NCBI RefSeq assembly: GCF_022682495.2
Contig: NW_026527511.1
Coordinates: forward strand, 124,001 to 188,000
DNA length: 64,000 nucleotides
Direction of reading: 5' to 3'
Origin: Desmodus rotundus
Lineage: Eukaryota > Chordata > Mammalia > Chiroptera > Phyllostomidae
Under the pieces are notes generated by a model, which had not been told where the DNA came from, ran no database searches, and was given only the letters and a program-made list of their open reading frames with translations. Shown here piece by piece: positions 1 through 9,236 of this stretch. The position numbers were made by a program, and so were the translations under genes. Position 1 is the stretch's first letter. The number at the start of each line of letters is the position of its first letter.

Positions 1-95
1 CCCCTCTGGGGTGGGTCACGTGACCCCTCGGGGGTGGGTCACGAGACCCCTCAGGGGTGGGTCAGGAGACACCTCAAGGGTGAGTCCCGTGACCC
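1..95 (+). repeat. Minisatellite block, 3' end only
   Basis: The last four or so 23-bp monomers of a block cut by the window edge. GTCACGTGAC lies at 15-24 inside the 14-bp palindrome at 13-26. The block ends with the standard transition monomer GTCAGGAGACACCTC followed by GGTGAGTCCCGTGACCC, seen before A and B cores. It matches 5761-5855. Confidence 0.9.
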
Positions 96-123
96 GAGGA
101 AGGCTTGTGGTGGGGAGCCTGAG

Positions 124-135
124 TGCGCACGCGCG
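124..135. promoter_or_regulatory. NRF1-type palindrome in A core (representative)
   Basis: TGCGCACGCGCG fits the NRF1 consensus YGCGCAYGCGCR. It begins 28 bp after the start of nearly every A and B core. It is altered in B* cores (12433, 22959, 28446, 35566, 40512, 50291, 59909, 63450) and in 34635, 43849 and 61404. Occupancy is not shown by sequence alone. Confidence 0.55.
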
Positions 136-457
136 GCCCACGTATAGGCCCGAAACCAGCCAGCCGCGGCTCGGAGAAAAGCCACCTCCTCGGGGCCTCC
201 CCAGGTTCTTCCAATCCTCGAGCGTGACCCCTTTACGGATGGAAGAAATGGGGGATCTTCGCAGTGGTGGGTTCAGGCCAGAGGGGTCGGCGGGTTTGCC
301 TCCAAGTACGCCAGGTGCCCGCACACCGGGCCCAGGTGTTTGTGCCCCGTGGAGGCAGAGGGCTGCTTATTGCTGGATGCAAGTGTCCTGCGGGGTCAAG
401 GAACGGCATGGGCACTCCCCCGGCCACACAGGGCGCCGGGCCCTTATAGAGTTCCAT

Positions 458-467
458 GGGAAATCCC
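458..467. promoter_or_regulatory. kappaB-like decamer in A core (representative)
   Basis: GGGAAATCCC matches the NF-kappaB consensus GGGRNWYYCC and lies 362 bp into A and C cores (for example 2977-2986), directly before CCCGCCC, a GC-box-like run. B cores have GGAAAATTCC instead. The 50856 C has GGGATATCCC. Chance matches are possible; recurrence reflects repeat copy number. Confidence 0.35.
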
Positions 468-911
468 CCGCCCATGCCCCCTGTACCCAAGTCTGTCCTT
501 AGCACACTGTCTGTGCGGGGCTGAAGGTGCTGCTAGGCAGTGTGGCCTGTGGGAAATCGTGCGGTCCTCTGAGTGGCAGGGAGGGCTTCTGTTTCCCCGA
601 ACAGGTGCGCAGGGACCCTGTAAAACTGCTGTGACCTCTCAAGGTGGTCATGTGACCCCTCAAGTGTGGGGCAGCTGACCTCCCAAGGGTGGGTCACGGG
701 ACCCCTCAAGGACGGGTCACGTGACCCCAAAAGGCTGGGTCACGAGACTCCTCAAGGGTGGGTCACGTGACCCCTCAGGGGTGGGTCATGTGACCCCTCG
801 GGGGTGGGTCACGAGACCCCTCAGAGGTGGGTCACGTGACCCCTCGGGGGTGGGTCACGAGACCCCTCGGGGGTGGGTCAGGAGACACCTCAAGGGTGAG
901 TCCCGTCACCC

Positions 912-2049
912 GAGGAAGGCTTGTGGTGGGGAGCCTGAGTGCGCACGCGCGGCCCACGTATAGGCCCGAAACCAGCCAGCCGCGGCTCGGAGAAAAGCCA
1001 CCTCCTCGGGGCCTCCCCAGGTTCTTCCAATCCTCGAGCGTGACCCCTTTACGGATGGAAGAAATGGGGGATCTTCGCAGTGGTGGGTTCGGGCCAGAGG
1101 GGTCGGCGGGTTTGCCTCCAAGTACGCCAGGTGCCCGCACACCGGGCCCAGGTGTTTGTGCCCCGTGGAGGCAGAGGGCTGCTTATTGCTGGATGCAAGT
1201 GTCCTGCGGGGTCATGGAACGGCATGGGCACTCCCCCGGCCACACAGGGCGCCGGGCCCTTATAGAGTTCCATGGGAAATCCCCCGCCCATGCCCCCTGT
1301 ACCCAAGTCTGTCCTTAGCACACTGTCTGTGGGGGGCTTAAGGTGCTGCTAGGCAGTGTGGCCTGTGGGAAATCGTGCGGTCCTCTGAGTGGCAGGGAGG
1401 GCTTCTGTTTCCCCGAACAGGTGCGCAGGGACCCTGTAAAACTGCTGTGACCTCTCAAGGTGGTCATGTGACCCCTCAAGTGTGGGGCAGCTGACCTCCC
1501 AAGGGTGGGTCACGGGACCACTCAAGGGTGGGTCACGAGACCCCTCAAGGACGGGTCACGTGACCCCAAAAGGGTGGGTCAGGAGACTCCTCAAGGATGG
1601 GTCACGTGACCCCAAAAGGGTGGGTCACGAGACTCCTCAAAGGTGGGTCACGTGACCCCTCAGGGGTGGGTCATGTGACCCCTCGGGGCTGGGTCACGTG
1701 ACCCCTCAGGGGTGGGTCACGAGACCCCTCAGGGGTGGGTCACGTGACCCCTCAGGGTTGGGTCACGTGACGCCTCGAGGGTGGGTCATGTGAACCCTCG
1801 GGGGTCGGTCACGTGACCCCTCAGGGGTGGGTCACGAGACCCCTCAGGGGTGGGTCACGTGACCCCTCAGCTTTGGGTCACGTGACCCCTCGGGGGTGGG
1901 TCATGTGACCCCTCGGGGGTGGGTCACGTGACCCCTCAGGGGTGGGTCACGAGACCCCTCAGGGGTGGGTCACGTGACCCCTCAGGGTTGGGTCACGAGA
2001 CCCCTCAGGGGTGGGTCAGGAGACACCTAGAGGGTGAGTCCCGTGACCC
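912..2049 (+). repeat. A core (type I) 912-1456 + minisatellite 1457-2049
   Basis: Second A core, 816 bp after the first, so an A-A doublet with no BC pair between. It carries GGGTCATGGAACGG (others read GGGTCAAGGAACGG), shared only with 6672. The 593-bp block mixes CACGTG, CACGAG and CATGTG monomers, with rarer TCACGTGACGCC and a CTTTGGGTCACG monomer also seen near 7630. Confidence 0.93.
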
Positions 2050-2374
2050 GAGGAAGGCTTGTGGTGGGGAGCCTGAGTGCGCACGCGCGGCCCAAGTATA
2101 GGCCCGAAACCAGCCAGCCGCGGCTCGGAGAAAAGCCATCTCCTGGGGGCCTCCCCATGTTCCTCCTCTCCTCAAGGAGGACCCCTTTACGGATGGAAGA
2201 AAAGGGGGATCTTCGCAGTGGTGGGTTCGGGCCAGAGGGGTCTGCGGGTTTGCCTGCACGTACGCCAGGTGCTCGCACAACGGGCCCAGGTGTTTGAGCC
2301 CCGTGGAGGCAGAGGGCTCCTTATTGCTGGATGATAGTGTTCTGCAGGGTTAAGGGAGGGCGTGGGCACTCCCA

Positions 2375-2394
2375 GGGCGACAGAGGGCACCTGG
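2375..2394 (+). promoter_or_regulatory. Weak CTCF-like element in B core (representative)
   Basis: GCGACAGAGGGCACC matches the AGRKGGCRS half of the CTCF core motif, but the preceding CCASY part has three mismatches. The homologous A/C segment GGCCACACAGGGCGCC has a mismatch inside the AGRKGGC core. Considered because macrosatellites such as DXZ4 bind CTCF. Confidence 0.2.
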
Positions 2395-2642
2395 CCTTTA
2401 GAGAGTTCCCTGGAAAATTCCCCGCCCAGGCCCCTGGTCCACAAGTCTATCCTGCGCACAGTGTCTGTGGGAGGCTGGGAGTGCTTCTGGGCAGTGTACC
2501 CCAGCGGAAATCGCGTGGTCCTCTAGGTGGCCAGGAGGGCTCCTGTGTCCACGGACAGGTGCCCAGGGACCCGGTGGAACTGCTGTGACCTCTAAAGGGT
2601 GGGTCAGGTGAGCCGAGGGAGGTGTGTGCTTGGGCGCCTGAG

Positions 2643-2654
2643 TGCGCATGCGCG
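2643..2654. promoter_or_regulatory. NRF1-type palindrome in C core (representative)
   Basis: C cores carry TGCGCATGCGCG at the same relative position (28 bp in), containing the perfect 10-bp palindrome GCGCATGCGC, the strongest form of the NRF1 consensus. I saw no C core that loses it. Confidence 0.6.
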
Positions 2655-3159
2655 GCCCACGTATAGGCCCGAAACGAGCCAGCCGCGGCTCGGAGAAAAG
2701 CCATCTCCTGGGGGCCTCCCCATGTTCTTCCACTCCTCAAGCGTGACCCCTTTACGGATGGAAGAAAAGGGGGATCTTCGCAGTGGTGGGTTCTGGCCAG
2801 AGGGGTCGGCGGGTTTGCCTCCACGTACGCCAGGTGCCCGCACACCGGGCCCAGGTGTTTGTGCCCCGTGGAGGCAGAGGGCTGCTTATTGCTGGATGCA
2901 AGTGTCCTGCGGGGTCAAGGAATGGCATGGGCACTCCCCCCGCCACACAGGGCGCGGGGCCCTTAGAGAGTTCCATGGGAAATCCCCCGCCCATGCCCCC
3001 GGTACCCAAGTCTGTCCTTAGCACACTGTCTGTGCGGGGCTGAAGGTGCTGCTAGGCAGTGTGGCCTGTGGGAAATGGTGCGGTCCTCTGAGTGGCAGGG
3101 AGGGCTTCTGTTTCCCCGAACAGGTGCGCAGGGACCCTGTAAAACTGCTGTGACCTCTC

Positions 3160-3384
3160 AAGGTGGTCATGTGACCCCTCAAGTGTGGGGCTGCTGACCT
3201 CCCAAGGGTGCGTCACGGGACCCCTCAAGGACGGGTCACGTGACCCCAAAAGGCTGGGTCACGAGATTCCTCAAGGGTGGGTCACGTGACCCCTCTGGGG
3301 TGGGTCATGTGACCCCTCGGGGGTGGGTCACGAGACCCCTCAGGGGTGGGTCAGGAGACACCTCAAGGGTGAGTCCCGTGACCC
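3160..3384 (+). repeat. 23-bp minisatellite, one of the two shortest blocks
   Basis: Representative of 49 complete blocks. Monomer plan: a G-rich arm (GGGTG), an inverted repeat GGGTC-N4-GACCC, then CTC and GG or AG. Central N4 variants are ACGT, ACGA, ATGT and ACGG. Every block opens with TCATGTGA, CAGCTG and TCACGGGA monomers and closes with TCAGGAGACACC. Other block lengths are 271, 317, 340, 363, 386, 409, 432, 524 and about 547, 570, 593 and 616 bp, i.e. 225 plus multiples of 23, within 2 bp. Confidence 0.9.
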
Positions 3385-4520
3385 GAGGAAGGCTTGTGGT
3401 GGGGAGCCTGAGTGCGCACGCGCGGCCCACGTATAGGCCCGAAACCAGCCAGCCGCGGCTCGGAGAAAAGCCACCTCCTCGGGGCCTCCCCAGGTTCTTC
3501 CAATCCTCGAGCGTGACCCCTTTACGGATGGAAGAAATGGGGGATCTTCGCAGTGGTGGGTTCGGGCCAGAGGGGTCGGCGGGTTTGCCTCCAAGTACGC
3601 CAGGTGCCCGCACACCGGGCCCAGGTGTTTGTGCCCCGTGGAGGCAGAGGGCTGCTTATTGCTGGATGCAAGTGTCCTGCGGGGTCAAGGAACGGCATGG
3701 GCACTCCCCCGGCCACACAGGGCGCCGGGCCCTTATAGATTTCCATGGGAAATCCCCCGCCCATGCCCCCTGTACCCAAGTCTGTCCTTAGCACACTGTC
3801 TGTGCGGGGCTGAAGGTGCTGCTAGGCAGTGTGGCCTGTGGGAAATCGTGCGGTCCTCTGAGTGGCAGGGAGGGCTTCTGTTTCCCCGAACAGGTGAGCA
3901 GGGACCCTGTAAAACTGCTGTGACCTCTCAAGGTGGTCATGTGACCCCTCAAGTGTGGGGCAGCTGACCTCCCAAGGGTGGGTCACGGGACCCCTCAAGG
4001 GTGGGTCACGAGACCCCTCAAGGACGGGTCACGTGACCCCAAAAGGGTGGGTCAGGAGACTCCTCAAGGGTGGGTCACGTGACCCCAAAAGGGTGGGTCA
4101 CGAGACTCCTCAAGGGTGGGTCACGTGACCCCTCAGGGGTGGGTCATGTGACCCTCGGGGGTGGGTCACGTGACCCCTCAGGGGTGGGTCACGAGACCCC
4201 TCAGGGGTGGGTCACGTGACCCCTCAGGGTTGGGTCACGTGACGCCACGGGGGTGGGTCATGTGACCCCTCGAGGTGGGTCACGTGACCCCTCAGGGGTG
4301 GGTCACGAGACCCCTCAGGGGTGGGTCACGTGACCCCTCAGGTTTGGGTCACGTGACCCCTCGGGGGTGGGTCATGTGACCCCTCAGGGGTGGGTCACGA
4401 GACCCCTCAGGGGTGGGTCACGAGACCCCTCAGGGGTGGGTCACGTGACCCCTCAGGGTTGGGTCACGAGACCCCTCAGGGGTGGGTCAGGAGACACCTA
4501 GCGGGTGAGTCCCGTGACCC
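3385..4520 (+). repeat. A core (type I) 3385-3929 + minisatellite 3930-4520
   Basis: Type I A core with two private substitutions: CTTATAGATTTCC near 3733 and CAGGTGAGCAGGG near 3891, which creates a better U1-like donor sequence than the usual CAGGTGCGC. The 591-bp block is 2 bp off the 23-bp length ladder because of 1-bp losses in monomers near 4150 and 4275. Confidence 0.92.
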
Positions 4521-5855
4521 GAGGAAGGCTTGTGGTGGGGAGCCTGAGTGCGCACGCGCGGCCCAAGTATAGGCCCGAAACCAGCCAGCCGCGGCTCGGA
4601 GAAAAGCCATCTCCTGGGGGCCTCCCCATGTTCCTCCTCTCCTCAAGGAGGACCCCTTTACGGATGGAAGAAAAGGGGGATCTTCGCAGTGGTGGGTTCG
4701 GGCCAGAGGGGTCTGCGGGTTTGCCTGCACGTACGCCAGGTGCTCGCACAACGGGCCCAGGTGTTTGAGCCCCGTGGAGGCAGAGGGCTCCTTATTGCTG
4801 GATGATAGTGTTCTGCAGGGTTAAGGGAGGGCGTGGGCACTCCCAGGGCGACAGAGGGCACCTGGCCTTTAGAGAGTTCCCTGGAAAATTCCCCGCCCAG
4901 GCCCCTGGTCCACAAGTCTATCCTGCGCACAGTGTCTGTGGGAGGCTGGGAGTGCTTCTGGGCAGTGTACCCCAGCGGAAATCGCGTGGTCCTCTATGTG
5001 GCAGGGAGGGCTCCTGTGTCCACGGACAGGTGCCCAGGGACCCGGTGGAACTGCTGTGACCTCTAAAGGGTGGGTCAGGTGAGCCGAGGGAGGTGTGTGC
5101 TTGGGCGCCTGAGTGCGCATGCGCGGCCCACGTATAGGCCCGAAACCAGCCAGCCTCGGCTCGGAGAAAAGCCACCTCCTCGGGGCCTCCCCAGGTTCTT
5201 CCAATCCTCGAGCGTGACCCCTTTACGGATGGAAGAAAAGGGGGATCTTCGCAGTGGTGGGTTCTGGCCAGAGGGGTCGGCGGGTTTGCCTCCACGTACG
5301 CCAGGTGCCCGCACACCGGGCCCAGGTGTTTGTGCCCCGTGGAGGCAGAGGGCTGCTTATTGCTGGATGCAAGTGTCCTGCGGGGTCAAGGAATGGCATG
5401 GGCACTCCCCCCGCCACACAGGGCGCGGGGCCCTTAGAGAGTTCCATGGGAAATCCCCCGCCCATGCCCCCGGTACCCAAGTCTGTCCTTAGCACACTGT
5501 CTGTGCGGGGCTGAAGGTGCTGCTAGGCAGTGTGGCCTGTGGGAAATGGTGCGGTCCTCTGAGTAGCAGGAAGGGCTTCTGTTTCCCCGAACAGGTGCGC
5601 AGGGACCCTGTAAAACTGCTGTGACCTCTCAAGGTGGTCATGTGACCCCTCAAGTGTGGGGCTGCTGACCTCCCAAGGGTGCGTCACGGGACCCCTCAAG
5701 GACGGGTCACGTGACCCCAAAAGGCTGGGTCACGAGACTCCTCAAGGGTGGGTCACGTGACCCCTCTGGGGTGGGTCACGTGACCCCTCGGGGGTGGGTC
5801 ACGAGACCCCTCAGGGGTGGGTCAGGAGACACCTCAAGGGTGAGTCCCGTGACCC
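4521..5855 (+). repeat. BC pair: B 4521-5065, C 5086-5630 (gene-converted), + minisatellite 5631-5855
   Basis: Copy of the 2050 pair displaced by 2,471 bp. The C core contains an A-type tract: A-specific bases run from 5147 to 5210, with C-specific bases at 5120 and again at 5239. The tract includes AGCCTCGGC, otherwise found only in the A core immediately downstream (near 5936), so that A lineage is the likely donor or recipient. Confidence 0.92.
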
Positions 5856-6671
5856 GAGGAAGGCTTGTGGTGGGGAGCCTGAGTGCGCACGCGCGGCCCA
5901 CGTATAGGCCCGAAACCAGCCAGCCTCGGCTCGGAGAAAAGCCACCTCCTCGGGGCCTCCCCAGGTTCTTCCAATCCTCGAGCGTGACCCCTTTACGGAT
6001 GGAAGAAATGGGGGATCTTCGCAGTGGTGGGTTCAGGCCAGAGGGGTCGGCGGGTTTGCCTCCAAGTACGCCAGGTGCCCGCACACCGGGCCCAGGTGTT
6101 TGTGCCCCGTGGAGGCAGAGGGCTGCTTATTGCTGGATGCAAGTGTCCTGCGGGGTCAAGGAACGGCATGGGCACTCCCCCGGCCACACAGGGCGCCGGG
6201 CCCTTATAGAGTTCCATGGGAAATCCCCCGCCCATGCCCCCTGTACCCAAGTCTGTCCTTAGCACACTGTCTGTGCGGGGCTGAAGGTGCTGCTAGGCAG
6301 TGTGGCCTGTGGGAAATCGTGCGGTCCTCTGAGTGGCAGGGAGGGCTTCTGTTTCCCCGAACAGGTGCGCAGGGACCCTGTAAAACTGCTGTGACCTCTC
6401 AAGGTGGTCATGTGACCCCTCAAGTGTGGGGCAGCTGACCTCCCAAGGGTGGGTCACGGGACCCCTCAAGGACGGGTCACGTGACCCCAAAAGGCTGGGT
6501 CACGAGACGCCTCAAGGGTGGGTCACGTGACCCCTCAGGGGTGGGTCATGTGACCCCTCGGGGGTGGGTCACGAGACCCCTCAGAGGTGGGTCACGTGAC
6601 CCCTCGGGGGTGGGTCACGAGACCCCTCGGGGGTGGGTCAGGAGACACCTCAAGGGTGAGTCCCGTCACCC
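5856..6671 (+). repeat. A core (type I) 5856-6400 + minisatellite 6401-6671
   Basis: Copy of the 96 unit displaced by 5,760 bp, sharing TTCAGGCC. It differs by AGCCTCGGC (near 5936) and by an ACGAGACGCC monomer near 6503. Confidence 0.93.
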
Positions 6672-7809
6672 GAGGAAGGCTTGTGGTGGGGAGCCTGAGT
6701 GCGCACGCGCGGCCCACGTATAGGCCCGAAACCAGCCAGCCGCGGCTCGGAGAAAAGCCACCTCCTCGGGGCCTCCCCAGGTTCTTCCAATCCTCGAGCG
6801 TGACCCCTTTACGGATGGAAGAAATGGGGGATCTTCGCAGTGGTGGGTTCGGGCCAGAGGGGTCGGCGGGTTTGCCTCCAAGTACGCCAGGTGCCCGCAC
6901 ACCGGGCCCAGGTGTTTGTGCCCCGTGGAGGCAGAGGGCTGCTTATTGCTGGATGCAAGTGTCCTGCGGGGTCATGGAACGGCATGGGCACTCCCCCGGC
7001 CACACAGGGCGCCGGGCCCTTATAGAGTTCCATGGGAAATCCCCCGCCCATGCCCCCTGTACCCAAGTCTGTCCTTAGCACACTGTCTGTGGGGGGCTGA
7101 AGGTGCTGCTAGGCAGTGTGGCCTGTGGGAAATCGTGCGGTCCTCTGAGTGGCAGGGAGGGCTTCTGTTTCCCCGAACAGGTGCGCAGGGACCCTGTAAA
7201 ACTGCTGTGACCTCTCAAGGTGGTCATGTGACCCCTCAAGTGTGGGGCAGCTGACCTCCCAAGGGTGGGTCACGGGACCCCTCAAGGGTGGGTCACGAGA
7301 CCCCTCAAGGACGGGTCACGTGACCCCAAAAGGGTGGGTCAGGAGACTCCTCAAGGATGGGTCACGTGACCCCAAAAGGGTGGGTCACGAGACTCCTCAA
7401 AGGTGGGTCACGTGACCCCTCAGGGGTGGGTCATGTGACCCCTCGGGGCTGGGTCACGTGACCCCTCAGGGGTGGGTCACGAGACCCCTCAGGGGTGGGT
7501 CACGTGACCCCTCAGGGTTGGGTCACGTGACGCCTCGAGGGTGGGTCATGTGAACCCTCGGGGGTGGGTCACGTGACCCCTCAGGGGTGGGTCACGAGAC
7601 CCCTCAGGGGTGGGTCACGTGACCCCTCAGCTTTGGGTCACGTGACCCCTCGGGGGTGGGTCATGTGACCCCTCGGGGGTGGGTCACGTGACCCCTCAGG
7701 GGTTGGTCACGAGACCCCTCAGGGGTGGGTCACGTGACCCCTCAGGGTTGGGTCACGAGACCCCTCAGGGGTGGGTCAGGAGACACCTAGAGGGTGAGTC
7801 CCGTGACCC
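6672..7809 (+). repeat. A core (type I) 6672-7216 + minisatellite 7217-7809
   Basis: Copy of the 912 unit displaced by 5,760 bp, sharing GGGTCATGGAACGG and a 593-bp block in the same monomer order. It differs from the 912 copy at single bases in the block, including GGTTGGTCACGAG near 7701. Confidence 0.93.
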
Positions 7810-9236
7810 GAGGAAGGCTTGTGGTGGGGAGCCTGAGTGCGCACGCGCGGCCCAAGTATAGGCCCGAAACCAGCCAGCCCCGGCTCGGAGAAAAGCCATC
7901 TCCTGGGGGCCTCCCCATGTTCCTCCTCTCCTCAAGGAGGACCCCTTTACGGATGGAAGAAAAGGGGGATCTTCGCAGTGGTGGGTTCGGGCCAGAGGGG
8001 TCTGCGGGTTTGCCTGCACGTACGCCAGGTGCTCGCACAACGGGCCCAGGTGTTTGAGCCCCGTGGAGGCAGAGGGCTCCTTATTGCTGGATGATAGTGT
8101 TCTGCAGGGTTAAGGGAGGGCGTGGGCACTCCCAGGGCGACAGAGGGCACCTGGCCTTTAGAGAGTTCCCTGGAAAATTCCCCGCCCAGGCCCCTGGTCC
8201 ACAAGTCTATCCTGCGCACAGTGTCTGTGGGAGGCTGGGAGTGCTTCTGGGCAGTGTACCCCAGCGGAAATCGCGTGGTCCTCTAGGTGGCCAGGAGGGC
8301 TCCTGTGTCCACGGACAGGTGCCCAGGGACCCGGTGGAACTGCTGTGACCTCTAAAGGGTGGGTCAGGTGAGCCGAGGGAGGTGTGTGCTTGGGCGCCTG
8401 AGTGCGCATGCGCGGCCCACGTATAGGCCCGAAACGAGCCAGCCGCGGCTCGGAGAAAAGCCATCTCCTGGGGGCCTCCGCATGTTCTTCCACTCCTCAA
8501 GCGTGACCCCTTTACGGATGGAAGAAAAGGGGGATCTTCGCAGTGGTGGGTTCTGGCCAGAGGGGTCGGCGGGTTTGCCTCCACGTACGCCAGGTGCCCG
8601 CACACCGGGCCCAGGTGTTTGTGCCCCGTGGAGGCAGAGGGCTGCTTATTGCTGGATGCAAGTGTCCTGCGGGGTCAAGGAACGGCATGGGCACTCCCCC
8701 GGCCACACAGGGCGCCGGGCCCTTAGAGAGTTCCATGGGAAATCCCCCGCCCATGCCCCCGGTACCCAAGTCTGTCCTTAGCACACTGTCTGTGCGGGGC
8801 TGAAGGTGCTGCTAGGCAGTGTGGCCTGTGGGAAATCGTGCGGTCCTCTGAGTGGCAGGGAGGGCTTCTGTTTCCCCGAACAGGTGCGCAGGGACCCTGT
8901 AAAACTGCTGTGACCTCTCAAGGTGGTCATGTGACCCCTCAAGTGTGGGGCAGCTGACCTCCCAAGGGTGGGTCACGGGACCCCTCAAGGACGGGTCAAG
9001 TGACCCCAAAAGGGTGGGTCACGAGACTCCTCAAGGGTGGGTCCCGTGACCCCAAAAGGGTTGGTCACGAGATTCCTCAAGGGTGGGTCACGTGACCCCT
9101 CAGGGGTGGGTCATGTGACCCCTCGGGGGTGGGTCACGTGACCCCTCAGGGGTGGGTCACGAGACCCCTCGGGGGTGGATCACGTGACCCCTCGGGGGTG
9201 GGTCAGGAGACACCTCAAGGGTGAGTTCCGTGACCC
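7810..9236 (+). repeat. BC pair: B 7810-8354, C 8375-8919, + minisatellite 8920-9236
   Basis: Last type I pair. B has CAGTGTACCCC and a private AGCCCCGGC near 7879. C keeps TTCTGGCC but already has the type II GGAACGGCATGG, so it is intermediate. Its 317-bp block is the first of a stereotyped class carrying GGTCAAGTGACC, GGTCCCGTGACC and GGATCACGTGACC. Confidence 0.92.

Larger units (their letters stand above)
96..911 (+). repeat. A core (type I) 96-640 + minisatellite 641-911
   Basis: Reference type I A core. NRF1-type motif at 124-135, kappaB-like GGGAAATCCC at 458-467. Type I marks are CCTCGGGGCC, GAAGAAATGGGG, CCTCCAAGTACG and CCCTTATAGAG. It has TTCAGGCC where most copies read TTCGGGCC, a variant shared only with the 5856 copy. 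The 271-bp block opens with the standard leader: TCATGTGA, then CAGCTG, then TCACGGGA monomers. Confidence 0.93.
2050..3384 (+). repeat. BC pair: B 2050-2594, C 2615-3159, + minisatellite 3160-3384
   Basis: Reference BC pair. B and C are separated by a single monomer-like linker (2595-2614). C starts with GAGGGAGGTGTGTGC instead of GAGGAAGGCTTGTGG and carries the NRF1 form TGCGCATGCGCG at 2643-2654. B has the type I CAGTGTACCCC. C has TTCTGGCC, GGAATGGCATGG and GGAAATGGTGCGG. The following block, 225 bp, is one of the two shortest in the window. Confidence 0.93.

Noticed and set aside
264..280. Pol III B-box-like GTGGGTTCGGGCC in cores
   Set aside because: It departs from the B-box consensus at a key A, has no A-box at suitable spacing and no T-run terminator.
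96..640. Telomeric or centromeric (CENP-B box) signature
   Set aside because: I see no TTAGGG tracts and no CENP-B box; unit length and GC content are unlike alpha satellite.
2599..3021. 140-codon frame conserved in nearly all C and A cores as a conserved protein
   Set aside because: Conservation is that of the DNA repeat. Substitutions are not biased to third positions by eye, and 1-bp losses (for example 19693, 32324, 47026) shift the frame without consequence to the array.
3240..3791. Longest open frames (183 codons here and at 5711-6262; 166 codons on the minus strand at 58864-59364) as genes
   Set aside because: They begin in minisatellite, overlap open frames on the other strand, change length with single-base repeat variants and show no recognisable domain. 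Stop scarcity follows from GC-rich composition.
8920..9236. Estrogen response element (GGTCA-N3-TGACC)
   Set aside because: The inverted half-sites here are 2 bp apart, not 3. The E-box reading fits better.
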